This document shows, piece by piece, positions 34,073-42,380 of a stretch of 64,000 nucleotides of DNA. Source of the stretch: Kribbella pittospori (GTDB lineage Bacteria; Actinomycetota; Actinomycetes; Propionibacteriales; Kribbellaceae); contig NZ_SJKB01000003.1 in NCBI RefSeq assembly GCF_004331465.1, positions 186,001-250,000 on the forward strand, read 5' to 3'. A program made the position numbers and the translations under genes. Position 1 is the first letter of the stretch; each line of letters begins with the position of its first letter. The notes below the pieces were generated by a model that saw only the letters and a list, made by a program, of their open reading frames with translations, had not been told where the DNA came from and made no database searches.

Positions 34073-35095
34073 CTACGCCGGGGCCGCCTCGATGACGTGA
34101 TAGCCGAAGGGAGGCAGCGACTCGCTGACGGCGACTGTGGTGAAGTCGGCTTGCTCGAGGAGCCCGCGGAACTCTTCCGCGGTGCGCTCGCGTCCGCCGG
34201 TGATCACAAGCATGTGCAGGTCGACCAGCAACGTGGGCAGGTCATCCGGACCGGTCACCTCGGGAAGCAGCCGCTCGAGGATGAGCAGCCGAGCGTCCGG
34301 CGACATGGCCGCGCGGCAACTGCGGAGGATGGCCACGACCGCCTCGTCGTCCCAGTCGTGGAGGATCTGTTTCAGCAGGTAGACATCGCCTCCGCCGGGT
34401 ACGGCGTCGAAGAAGTCGCCGGCCTCGATGCGGCAACGATCCTTGACGCCCGCCGCCGTCAGGGTGGCGGCCGCCGCGCCGAGCCCGGACTCCAGATCGA
34501 AATCTATCCCCTCGAGCGTGGGCTGTGCCTGGAGCATCTCCGCGAGGAGTGTGCCGTCGCCGCCACCGATGTCGACGCAGGTCCGGAAGCGATCGAGCTG
34601 GGCTGCCTCGATGAGGGCGGGCGCGGCGGCTCGGGTGTGCTGCGACATCGCCTTGTTGAAGTTGGCGGACGCTTCCGGCCGCCGGTTGTAGAAGTCGATC
34701 CAGGTCATCCCGTGCGCACGGCTCCAACCGGTCTCACCGGTACGAACGGTCCAGAGGAGTTCACCCCAGGCCGACCACGCTTCGGGACCCCAGAGCATTG
34801 TCATCAACGCGTGGATCGAGGTGGGAGTTCCGGTGCGGAGCGTCGTACCAAGATCCGTGAGGGTGAACTCGTCGGGTTGACGCTGCGTCACGAAGCCCAG
34901 CCCGGAGAGCATCCGCAGGACCCGATGCAAGGACGGCGCGTGCACGCCGATGCGCTTGGCGAGGTCCCCGGTCGACTGTGGTCCGTCCGCGAGCAGGTCG
35001 GCTATGCCGAGTTCGGCCGCTGCAGTCAGGACCTTCGTTGCGGTGGCGCCGCGGAGCAGGTCGTGGTCCGTCCGCGGGTCGATGTCGTTGGTCAT
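34073..35095 (-). CDS. O-methyltransferase (acetylserotonin/plant-type, dimerising)
   Basis: A 340-residue SAM-dependent O-methyltransferase. A winged-helix dimerisation domain (residues ~15-90, KVLTAAAELGIADLLADGP) precedes the catalytic part. That part has CVDIGGGDGTLLAEML (SAM binding), LKQILHDWDDEA with the catalytic-base His, and RLLILERLLPE. It resembles antibiotic-tailoring methyltransferases, with an unknown acceptor. ATG 35095 is preferred over the longer frame. It is divergent from an AraC-type regulator that probably controls it. Confidence 0.9.
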   Translation of the reverse strand: MTNDIDPRTDHDLLRGATATKVLTAAAELGIADLLADGPQSTGDLAKRIGVHAPSLHRVLRMLSGLGFVTQRQPDEFTLTDLGTTLRTGTPTSIHALMTMLWGPEAWSAWGELLWTVRTGETGWSRAHGMTWIDFYNRRPEASANFNKAMSQHTRAAAPALIEAAQLDRFRTCVDIGGGDGTLLAEMLQAQPTLEGIDFDLESGLGAAAATLTAAGVKDRCRIEAGDFFDAVPGGGDVYLLKQILHDWDDEAVVAILRSCRAAMSPDARLLILERLLPEVTGPDDLPTLLVDLHMLVITGGRERTAEEFRGLLEQADFTTVAVSESLPPFGYHVIEAAPA

Positions 35096-35184
35096 GCCCT
35101 CGACGTTCGCAGGCCTCACACTGCAGCGCATGACTACGAGTGCACAGCTCTTGCGCACGGGTGAACGAATGGCGGGTATCGCCG

Positions 35185-35190
35185 TACGGT
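35185..35190 (+). promoter_or_regulatory. Candidate leaderless -10 element
   Basis: TACGGT ends seven bases before ATG 35198 of the AraC-type regulator, matching the spacing of the other leaderless candidates in the window. Confidence 0.45.
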
Positions 35191-35197
35191 GGACGGT

Positions 35198-36169
35198 ATG
35201 AGCATCGTGTTCAGCGCTGATGATCAGCCCCTGAACGCGCGGGCCGACTACTGGCACCACGTGGTCGGGGATTCGCTCGGGCGCCTCGACCTGGCGCCGC
35301 CGGCCACAGCGCTCGATGCCCGCGACCAGCTACGGATCGGGGATCTCGGGCCGGTGCGCGTGATTGAACTCTCCACAGGGGAGTCGAGCCAGGCCGCTCG
35401 GAAGCGGTCGCACATCAGCAGCTCGGACCCCGAGCTGTGCAAGATCGACGTCCAGGCGCGCGGACGTGGCGTGATCGCGCACAGCGGTCGCGAAGCCCGG
35501 TGCGCACCGGGAGACTTCGCGCTGGTCGACCTGCTGCGCCCGTGCAGTTGGGCGAACGGCCCGTCCGCCGGAATCGTCGCCGTCACCTTTCCCCGCGCAT
35601 TACTGCCGTTGTCATCGGACGACCTCGCCGAGCTGGCAGGCGTCCGGATGCGCGGGAGCGACGGGTTCGGTGCGCTCGTCTCCTCATTCGCCCGCCAGCT
35701 CCCCGGACAGGTCGACGACCTCGCTCAGGCCGATGCCGCACGGCTTGGGACGACCATGCTGGACCTGTTGACGGTCACGCTGGCCCGTCGGCTCGGTAAC
35801 CGTCGCCTGATTCCGTCCGACTCGCGACGCCGGACGCTCGTGGTCCAGATCCAGGCCTACATCGAGGAACACCTCGCCGATCCGGCGCTGTCACCACGGA
35901 TGATCGCCGACGCTCACTACATCTCGGTCCGCTACCTGCACAAACTCTTCGAGACCGAGCCGGCCACCGTCGTCGAGCACATCCGCCGGCTGCGCCTCGA
36001 CCGCTGCCGGCACGACCTTCTCGACCCGGCGCTGCGGTCGTTGCCGGTCAGCGCGATCGGAGCCCGCTGGGGCTTCCCAAACCCCTCCCACTTCAGCCGC
36101 CTCTTCAGCTCCACGTTCAGCCTCCCACCAGTAGAGCTCAGACGTCTGACCGACGACCGCTGGTCATGA
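35198..36169 (+). CDS. AraC family transcriptional regulator
   Basis: A 323-residue regulator. An N-terminal AraC-binding-2-like domain (residues ~15-190) includes SSDPELCKIDVQARGRGVIAHSGREA. The C-terminal AraC helix-turn-helix pair (residues ~220-320) has LSPRMIADAHYISVRYLHKLFE and VSAIGARWGFPNPSHFSRLFSSTFSLPPVELR. It is divergent from the O-methyltransferase across about 100 bases, which is probably its target promoter. The effector is unknown. The 3' end overlaps a convergent methyltransferase remnant. Confidence 0.92.
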   Translation: MSIVFSADDQPLNARADYWHHVVGDSLGRLDLAPPATALDARDQLRIGDLGPVRVIELSTGESSQAARKRSHISSSDPELCKIDVQARGRGVIAHSGREARCAPGDFALVDLLRPCSWANGPSAGIVAVTFPRALLPLSSDDLAELAGVRMRGSDGFGALVSSFARQLPGQVDDLAQADAARLGTTMLDLLTVTLARRLGNRRLIPSDSRRRTLVVQIQAYIEEHLADPALSPRMIADAHYISVRYLHKLFETEPATVVEHIRRLRLDRCRHDLLDPALRSLPVSAIGARWGFPNPSHFSRLFSSTFSLPPVELRRLTDDRWS

Positions 36170-36391
36170 GGAACTGGTAGAACCAGGCCTTGAACTCCGG
36201 ATTGGTCAGCAGGGTTCGGTAGCGGGTCAGTTCGGCCCGGGGTGGCGCCGGCGGCCAGCAGGAGCGGTTCGGCCTGCTGATTGAGGTTTCGGTGCAGGAG
36301 GCAACCATCGGTGCCGCCGGTCGTCGTCTGCGAGTACTCCATCGTCTCGACGTCGACGAGCCCGGCGGCGGTAGGCCGTGCTGACTTGAGG
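36138..36391 (-). pseudogene. C-terminal methyltransferase remnant with frameshift
   Basis: Directly after the phospholipase stop, the minus strand reads AAGLVDVETMEYSQTTTGG, then TDGCLLHRNLNQQAEPLLLAAG. After a change of frame near 36236-36242 it continues AELTRYRTLLTNPEFKAWFYQFLMTS to a TGA at 36138. One extra G in a CCCGGG run explains the shift. From memory the pattern resembles the C-terminal ~85 residues of class I SAM methyltransferases. The N-terminal two thirds are missing, so it is a truncated pseudogene. Confidence 0.6.
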
Positions 36392-38425
36392 TCAGACGGT
36401 CTTGATCGCGGGGTCGCTGCGGCCTGGAATGCCGGTTTCTACGTGGCCGGCGAGGCGGCGGGTGTACGTCGCGTCCGTCGTGATGGTGACGGTGACGTCG
36501 TACCAGTGCTCGGTCGTGGTGATGGTGTGCGTGGTCTTGCCCGGGCGGAGATCGAGGCGCTTGGGCTTGCCGCCGTACGCGTTGGTGATGGTGACGCGGC
36601 GGGCGGTGTCGCTGGTCAGCGTGAGGTCGACGTTGCCGGTGCGGGCGTTCTCGCGGGCGGTGATCTCCAGACCGGTGGCGGGCTTGCCCTGGAAGGTGCG
36701 CAGGAAGCCATTCGGTCCGTGCACAGTCAGGTCGTAGACGCCGTTGGAGTAGATCGTGTTCCAGCTGTCCGCGATGCTCTTGCCGGCCTCGGTCGTGTAG
36801 GTCCACGGTCCGTCGGTCCGGTTCGCCGACGTGATCAGGAACTGCGCCCCGGCGTGCGCGCCGGACCGGAAGCTCAGCGTGTACTTGCCGCCGGCAACCG
36901 ATCCGTCGACGACCGGTGCGTAGGGCAACGGCCGGGTACGGCGGGCGCCGCGCTCCTGACCGGGCACACGGCTGACCGACGGTGGCGTCGGCACGTAGTC
37001 CGGGTGCCGCTCGTTGTCCGGCGGCAGGTACGACGACGTGTCCGGCAACTGGGCCGGCCGAGTGCTCGTCGTACCGAAGTCGAAGGCCGACGTCAGGTCA
37101 CCGCAGATCGCCCGCCGCCAGGGCGAGATGTTCGGCTCGTGGACGCCGAACCGGCGCTCCATGAACCGGATGATCGAGGTGTGGTCGAACACCTCCGAGC
37201 AGGTGAAGCCGCCGGTGCTCCACGGTGACACGACCAGCATCGGCACGCGCTGGCCGAGACCGTACGCGCCGTGCGAGACCTTCGTGCCGGTGTACAGGTC
37301 GGGCGCCGGGCCGATTGTCGACAATCCCTGCGCCGCGGACAGCGGCGGGTACGGCGGGACCGCGTGGTCGAAGAAGCCGTCATTCTCGTCGTAGGTGATG
37401 AACAGCGCGGTCTTGCTCCACACCTCCGGGTTCGAGGTGAGCGCATCGAGGACCTGGGAGATGTACCAGGCGCCGTAGTTGGCCGGCCAGTTCGGGTGCT
37501 CGGTGAACGCCTCCGGCGCCGCGATCCAGGAGATCTTCGGCAGCCGGTGCGCCTTCACATCGGCGGTCAGCCGGGCGAACAGGCTCTCGCCGGCCTTAGC
37601 GTTCGTGCCCGCGCGCGCCTTGTCGTACAAGGGATTCCCGGGCTGCGCGTTGCGGTAGTTGTTGAAGTACAGCAGCGAGTTGTCGCCGTAGTTGCCGCGG
37701 TAGGCGTCGTCGATCCAGCCCCAGCCGCCGGCCGCGTCCAGCCCGTCGCCGATGTCCTGGTAGATCTTCCACGAGACCCCGGCCTGCTCGAGCCGCTCCG
37801 GGTACGTCGTCCAGCCGTAGCCGGCCTCGTCGTTCCCGAGGACGGGGCCGCCGCCGGCGCCGTCGTTGCCGGTGTACCCGGTCCACATGTAGTAGCGATT
37901 CGGGTCGGTCGACCCCATGAACGAGCAGTGGTACGCGTCGCACAGGGTGAACTTGTCCGCGAGCGCGTAGTGGAACGGGATGTCCTCGCGGGTCAGGTAC
38001 GCCATCGTGGTCGCGGTCTTGGCCGGGATCCACTGGTCGTACTTGCCGTTGTTCACCGCCTGGTGCGCGTCGGACCAGCTGTGCGCGAGGTCCTGGATGA
38101 ACTGCAGGCCGAGGTTGTCGGCCTCCGGCCGGAACGGGAGGATCTCCTTCCCGGCGCCGTCGGTCTGGTGCCACACGGGCTTGCCGCTGGGCAGCGTCAC
38201 CGGGCGCGGATCACCGAAGCCGCGGACGCCCTTCAGAGTGCCGAAGTAGTGGTCGAACGAGCGGTTCTCCTGCATCAGGACGACGATGTGCTCGACGTCG
38301 CTGATGTCACCGAACCTGCGGTGCGCGGGGATCGCGGCGGCCTGCTCGATGCTGTTGGCCATCGCGGCGAACGCGGCGGACGCACCGGCGAGTTGCAGGA
38401 ACCTGCGGCGGTTGATGTCTGGCAT
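36392..38425 (-). CDS. Phospholipase C (phosphocholine-specific type), Tat-exported
   Basis: A 677-residue secreted enzyme that splits phospholipids to diacylglycerol and a phosphorylated head group. It has a Tat signal (NRRRFLQLAGAS), the catalytic phosphoesterase domain starting EHIVVLMQENRSFDHYFGTL with its metal and nucleophile region, and a second metal motif in TYDENDGFFDHAVPP. Two C-terminal DUF756-like beta domains follow (after about residue 490). The length is normal for the family. An 11-base repeat resembling a PHO box lies 57-89 bases upstream, suggesting induction under phosphate limitation. Confidence 0.93.
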   Translation of the reverse strand: MPDINRRRFLQLAGASAAFAAMANSIEQAAAIPAHRRFGDISDVEHIVVLMQENRSFDHYFGTLKGVRGFGDPRPVTLPSGKPVWHQTDGAGKEILPFRPEADNLGLQFIQDLAHSWSDAHQAVNNGKYDQWIPAKTATTMAYLTREDIPFHYALADKFTLCDAYHCSFMGSTDPNRYYMWTGYTGNDGAGGGPVLGNDEAGYGWTTYPERLEQAGVSWKIYQDIGDGLDAAGGWGWIDDAYRGNYGDNSLLYFNNYRNAQPGNPLYDKARAGTNAKAGESLFARLTADVKAHRLPKISWIAAPEAFTEHPNWPANYGAWYISQVLDALTSNPEVWSKTALFITYDENDGFFDHAVPPYPPLSAAQGLSTIGPAPDLYTGTKVSHGAYGLGQRVPMLVVSPWSTGGFTCSEVFDHTSIIRFMERRFGVHEPNISPWRRAICGDLTSAFDFGTTSTRPAQLPDTSSYLPPDNERHPDYVPTPPSVSRVPGQERGARRTRPLPYAPVVDGSVAGGKYTLSFRSGAHAGAQFLITSANRTDGPWTYTTEAGKSIADSWNTIYSNGVYDLTVHGPNGFLRTFQGKPATGLEITARENARTGNVDLTLTSDTARRVTITNAYGGKPKRLDLRPGKTTHTITTTEHWYDVTVTITTDATYTRRLAGHVETGIPGRSDPAIKTV

Positions 38426-38481
38426 GCCTGCTCTCCTTGTGGGCGGAGGGGACGGATGGAGGTTTCAGCACCAGCACGGCA

Positions 38482-38514
38482 TTAGCTTGAACGATTAACC
38501 GACGGAAGATGAAC
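38482..38514 (-). promoter_or_regulatory. PHO-box-like direct repeats upstream of phospholipase C
   Basis: Read on the minus strand, three consecutive 11-base units run GTTCATCTTCC, GTCGGTTAATC, GTTCAAGCTAA. Units 1 and 3 share GTTCA in the same register, as in actinobacterial PhoP sites built from 11-nt repeats beginning GTTCA. The middle unit is weak. Confidence 0.45.
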
Positions 38515-38644
38515 TTTGCTGCTCCGTTCCCGTCGGTTCCAAACCGTCCTGCGCGTTCAAGACGAGCACAGTGATTGCCCCTCGACAACAACGGCGAGAG
38601 ACTGAGAGGAGTGCGGCCTGGGGGCTCGGGTGGGGGAGGCTGCG

Positions 38645-40885
38645 ATGGGCGGGCGGGCGCTCGCTGGGGGCGCCGGAACACGGGCGGAGCAGGAACGGCT
38701 CCGGGGGCAGCTCGCGGCCCTGACCGATCAGTTCGCCGCCGCCAACGAGGTCCTCTCCGCCGTCGGCCGCTCCGCCGGAGACCCGGATCATGTGCTCACC
38801 ACGCTCGTCGAGAGCGCACGCCGGCTGTGCCGGTGCGAGGCCGCACAGCTGTACCTGTTCGAGGACGGCTACTACCGGCTGTCCAAGGCGATCGGAATGT
38901 CGGAGGAGTCGATCCGGCACATCCGGGAGCATCCGATCCCGATGGACCGCGGGACGCTCATCGGCCGGGCCGGGCTGGATCGCACCACGCAGCAGATCCC
39001 TGACGTGCTGGCGGATCCGGACTACAACCGGCCGGACCTGCAGCGAGTGGCGGGCTTCCGGACCACGATGGGCGCGCCGATGCTCGTCGACGATCAGGTT
39101 GTCGGAGCGTTGTGTGTATGGCGCAACGAGGTCAATCCGTTTGACGAGCGGGAGCAGGGGCTGGTCACGGCGTTCGCCGGGCAGGCGGCGATGGCGGTCA
39201 ACAGCGTGAAGCTGGTGCAGCAACTCGAGGCTCGTGGCGCGGAATTGGCGCGCAAGCTCGGTGAGCTGGAGGCGCTGCGTGAAGTCGGCGAGGTGGTCAA
39301 CTCCAGTCTTGATGTGGCGAATGTGTTGTCGACAATCGCCAAGCATGCGGTGCGGATCTCGGCGACCGACGGCGGGTCGATCATGGAGTACGACGAGGAC
39401 GCGCAGTGCTTCCTGGTTCGCAGCGTCTACCAGACCGCTCCGAGTGTGATCGAACGGCTGCGCCATACCCGCATCCATCTCGATGAGACGCTGGTCGGTC
39501 GCGCGGCCAAGCTCGGCCGGCCGTTGGCGGTCCCTGATCTGAGCGCGGTCGAGCTCGACCCGCACCTCGCCGTTCTGTACGACGCCGGCTGGCGGTCGCT
39601 GGTCGCCGTACCGATGCTGCGCGAGGGACAGATCGTCGGCTCACTGGTCGTCCGCCGGATGCGACCGGGGGAGTTCGCCGAGGAGACGCTGACGTTGCTG
39701 GAGATGTTCGCGGACCAGTCGACACTGGCCCTGCTGAACGCGCAGCTCTACCGCGAGCTGAAGCAGCGCAGCGCGGAGCTCGAGGTCGCGAGCCGGCACA
39801 AGTCGGAGTTCCTCGCCAGCATGTCGCACGAGCTCCGTACGCCGCTGAACGCCGTCCTCGGGTTCTCCGAAGTCCTGCTGGAGCGCATGTTCGGCGACCT
39901 GAACGAACGCCAGGAGGAGTACCTGCGCGACATCCACGGCTCCGGCAAGCACCTGCTCGAACTACTGAACGAGATCCTCGACCTGTCCAAGGTCGAGGCC
40001 GGCCGGATGGAGCTGGAGTACTCCACGTTCCCGCTGCGCCGCGTGCTCGACAACACCGCGTCCATGCTGCGCGAACGGGCGGCCGCGCACGGCATCGACC
40101 TGCACGTCGAAGTCGGTCCGGGCATCGACCAGGTGTACGCCGACGAGCTCCGGCTGAAGCAGGTCGTGCTGAACCTGGCGACCAACGCGGTGAAGTTCAC
40201 CGGCGACGACGGAGCGGTCGTGATCCGGGCGACGCGGTCCGGGGCCGAGGTCCACATCTCCGTCACCGACACCGGCCGCGGCGTACCGCCGGAGGACCGG
40301 GAGCGGATCTTCGAGTCGTTCCAGCAAGGCGGCCGCGGACCGTCGCAGGAGGAGGGCACCGGCCTTGGGCTGACACTGTCGCGCCGGATCGTCGAGCTGC
40401 TCGGCGGACGGATGTGGCTGAACAGCGAGGTCGGGGTCGGCAGCACGTTCGGATTCTCCTTGCGGAGCAGGGAAACCGAGTCGGGGCGGGATGCGGCCCG
40501 GACCGTCGGCGACGTGGTCGTGATCGAGGACGACCGTCCGTCGCTCGACCTGATCACGGCGTACCTGTCCGGTGCTGCACTCCGGGTGACGGTGGCCGGC
40601 GACGGTCAGTCCGGACTGGACGCCGTACGCCGGGTCCGGCCCGCCGCTGTCCTGCTGGACATCCGGTTGCCGGGGATCGACGGCTGGGCCGTACTGCAGG
40701 CGCTGAAGGCCGAAGCGGAGACCCGCGACATCCCGGTGATCATCGTGTCGATTGTCGACGAACGGACTCGCGGTACGAAGCTCGGTGCCGCCGCTTATCT
40801 GGTCAAGCCGGTGAGCCGGGACGCGCTGCTCCAGGCCTTGCGGGCAGTGGGAGCCGTCGCGGGAGACGAGGGGGAGGATCGATGA
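38645..40885 (+). CDS. Hybrid sensor histidine kinase, GAF-GAF-HisKA-HATPase-REC
   Basis: A 746-residue soluble kinase with no membrane span. After a short coiled segment come two GAF domains (about residues 40-185 and 210-370) that should sense a small ligand. A HisKA domain follows with phospho-acceptor His395 (SMSHELRTPLNAVLGFSEV), then a HATPase (LNLATNAVKFTG, TDTGRGVPPEDRERIFESFQQ, GTGLGLTLS). The C-terminal receiver has phospho-acceptor Asp672 (VLLDIRLPGIDGW). ATG 38645 follows GGGGGAGG. The stop overlaps the next start. It is the head of a five-gene signalling operon. Confidence 0.93.
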   Translation: MGGRALAGGAGTRAEQERLRGQLAALTDQFAAANEVLSAVGRSAGDPDHVLTTLVESARRLCRCEAAQLYLFEDGYYRLSKAIGMSEESIRHIREHPIPMDRGTLIGRAGLDRTTQQIPDVLADPDYNRPDLQRVAGFRTTMGAPMLVDDQVVGALCVWRNEVNPFDEREQGLVTAFAGQAAMAVNSVKLVQQLEARGAELARKLGELEALREVGEVVNSSLDVANVLSTIAKHAVRISATDGGSIMEYDEDAQCFLVRSVYQTAPSVIERLRHTRIHLDETLVGRAAKLGRPLAVPDLSAVELDPHLAVLYDAGWRSLVAVPMLREGQIVGSLVVRRMRPGEFAEETLTLLEMFADQSTLALLNAQLYRELKQRSAELEVASRHKSEFLASMSHELRTPLNAVLGFSEVLLERMFGDLNERQEEYLRDIHGSGKHLLELLNEILDLSKVEAGRMELEYSTFPLRRVLDNTASMLRERAAAHGIDLHVEVGPGIDQVYADELRLKQVVLNLATNAVKFTGDDGAVVIRATRSGAEVHISVTDTGRGVPPEDRERIFESFQQGGRGPSQEEGTGLGLTLSRRIVELLGGRMWLNSEVGVGSTFGFSLRSRETESGRDAARTVGDVVVIEDDRPSLDLITAYLSGAALRVTVAGDGQSGLDAVRRVRPAAVLLDIRLPGIDGWAVLQALKAEAETRDIPVIIVSIVDERTRGTKLGAAAYLVKPVSRDALLQALRAVGAVAGDEGEDR

Positions 40886-41265
40886 GTCCAGGACTGATCC
40901 TGGTGGTGGAGGACAACCCGAAGAACCTCAAGCTGCTGCGCGACGTGCTGCGGTTCTCCGGCTACGACGTGATCGAGGCGACCTCGGGTGAGGACGGTGT
41001 CCGGCTGGCCGAGTCCGAGCAACCGGACCTGATTCTGATGGATCTGCAGCTGCCCGGGATCGACGGTGCCGAGGCCTTGCGCCGGATCCGGGCCAGTGAG
41101 CGCAGTCGCGCCGTACCGGTCGTCGCCGTGACAGCGTTCGCGATGGACCACGATCGGGAGCACGCGTTCGCCTCGGGCTTCACCGGGTACGTCGAGAAGC
41201 CGATCAGCGTCCGCCTTCTGCCACAGCAAGTCCGGGACTTCCTCCAGCTCGGAGGTGCACGATGA
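40882..41265 (+). CDS. Single-domain response regulator
   Basis: A 127-residue stand-alone receiver. Acidic pocket VEDN, phospho-acceptor Asp54 (LILMDLQLPGIDG), Thr in VVAVTAFAM and Lys in GYVEKPIS are all present, so it should be phosphorylatable. There is no output domain, as in DivK-like shuttle proteins. It probably relays phosphate between the upstream hybrid kinase and the downstream receiver-cyclase. The ATG overlaps the kinase stop with a GGGGGAGG site, and the TGA overlaps the next ATG. Confidence 0.93.
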   Translation: MSPGLILVVEDNPKNLKLLRDVLRFSGYDVIEATSGEDGVRLAESEQPDLILMDLQLPGIDGAEALRRIRASERSRAVPVVAVTAFAMDHDREHAFASGFTGYVEKPISVRLLPQQVRDFLQLGGAR

Positions 41266-42380
41266 CCAAGGTGCTCGTCGTCGACGACCAACCACCGAAC
41301 GTACGGCTGCTGGAGGCGATCCTCACCCCGCGCGGGTACGACGTACTGACCGCATCTTCAGGGGAACAGGCGCTGGAGGTGATCGCGGCCGAGGACGTCG
41401 ACCTCGTGCTGCTCGACATTCTGATGCCCGGGATCGACGGCTACGAGGTGTGCCGCAGGATCCGCGACCAGGTGGACACGGCGTACCTGCCGGTGGTGAT
41501 GGTGACGGCCAGCGGCGACGAGCAGAAGGTGAAGGCGCTCGAGGCCGGTGCCGACGACTTCCTGACCAAGCCGGTCAACCAGAGTGAACTGCTGGCCAGG
41601 GTCGCGTCGCTGGCGAGGATCAAGGACTACCAGGACACGATCAAGCGGCAGGCATCCGAGTTGTCGGCGTGGAACCAGGAACTGGAGTCGCGGGTCGAGA
41701 GCCAGGTGTCGCAACTGCAGCGGATGAGCCGGTTGCGGCGCTTCCTCAGCCCGCAGTTGGCCGAGCTGATCGTGGACTCCGGCGACGAGTCGTTCCTGGC
41801 CAGTCATCGGCGCGAGATCGTCGTCGTCTTCTGCGACCTGCGCGGCTTCACCACGTTCGCGGAGGCGAGCGAGCCGGAGGAGGTGATGGGCGTGCTGGAG
41901 GAGTACCACCACGCGCTCGGTGACCTGATCTTCCGGTTCGAGGGAACGCTGGAACGCTTCGCGGGCGACGGCTTGATGGTGTTCTTCAACGATCCGGTGC
42001 GTTGCGAGGACGGACCGCTGCGGGCTTTGCGGATGAGCGTCGCGATGCGTACCAGGGTCCGCGGGCTGGCCGAGGCGTGGAGTCGTCGCGGGCACGACCT
42101 CGGGCTCGGCATCGGGATCGCGCAGGGCTACGCGACGCTCGGCACTATCGGGTTCGACGGGCGATTGGACTACGCCGCGATCGGCAGCGTGACCAACCTG
42201 GCCGCGCGGCTGTGCGCCGACGCCGAGGCGTGGCAGATCCTCGCTACTGAACGGGTTTACAGCGCGGCCGGCAACGCAGTCATCGGCGAGGACGCCGGGC
42301 TGCGGGAGGTCCGCGGGTTCAGCCGAACCGTGCATGCGTACAGCATTCGCGGTCTCGACAACTCCAGGGTCGCGTCGTGA
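41262..42380 (+). CDS. Receiver-class III adenylate/guanylate cyclase fusion
   Basis: A 372-residue protein. An N-terminal receiver (phospho-acceptor Asp52 in LVLLDILMPGIDGY; Lys in LTKPVN) is joined by a coiled coil (about residues 125-165) to a class III cyclase domain. Its metal-binding Asp192 (VFCDLRGFT) and Asp236 (FAGDGLMVFF) are intact, and SVTNLAARL supplies the Asn and Arg of the transition-state pair. The positions that usually select the base read Arg (RFAGD) and Ala (YAAIG) instead of Lys/Asp, so ATP versus GTP specificity is not assignable. Phosphorylation should control dimerisation and cyclic-nucleotide synthesis. Confidence 0.92.
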   Translation: MTKVLVVDDQPPNVRLLEAILTPRGYDVLTASSGEQALEVIAAEDVDLVLLDILMPGIDGYEVCRRIRDQVDTAYLPVVMVTASGDEQKVKALEAGADDFLTKPVNQSELLARVASLARIKDYQDTIKRQASELSAWNQELESRVESQVSQLQRMSRLRRFLSPQLAELIVDSGDESFLASHRREIVVVFCDLRGFTTFAEASEPEEVMGVLEEYHHALGDLIFRFEGTLERFAGDGLMVFFNDPVRCEDGPLRALRMSVAMRTRVRGLAEAWSRRGHDLGLGIGIAQGYATLGTIGFDGRLDYAAIGSVTNLAARLCADAEAWQILATERVYSAAGNAVIGEDAGLREVRGFSRTVHAYSIRGLDNSRVAS

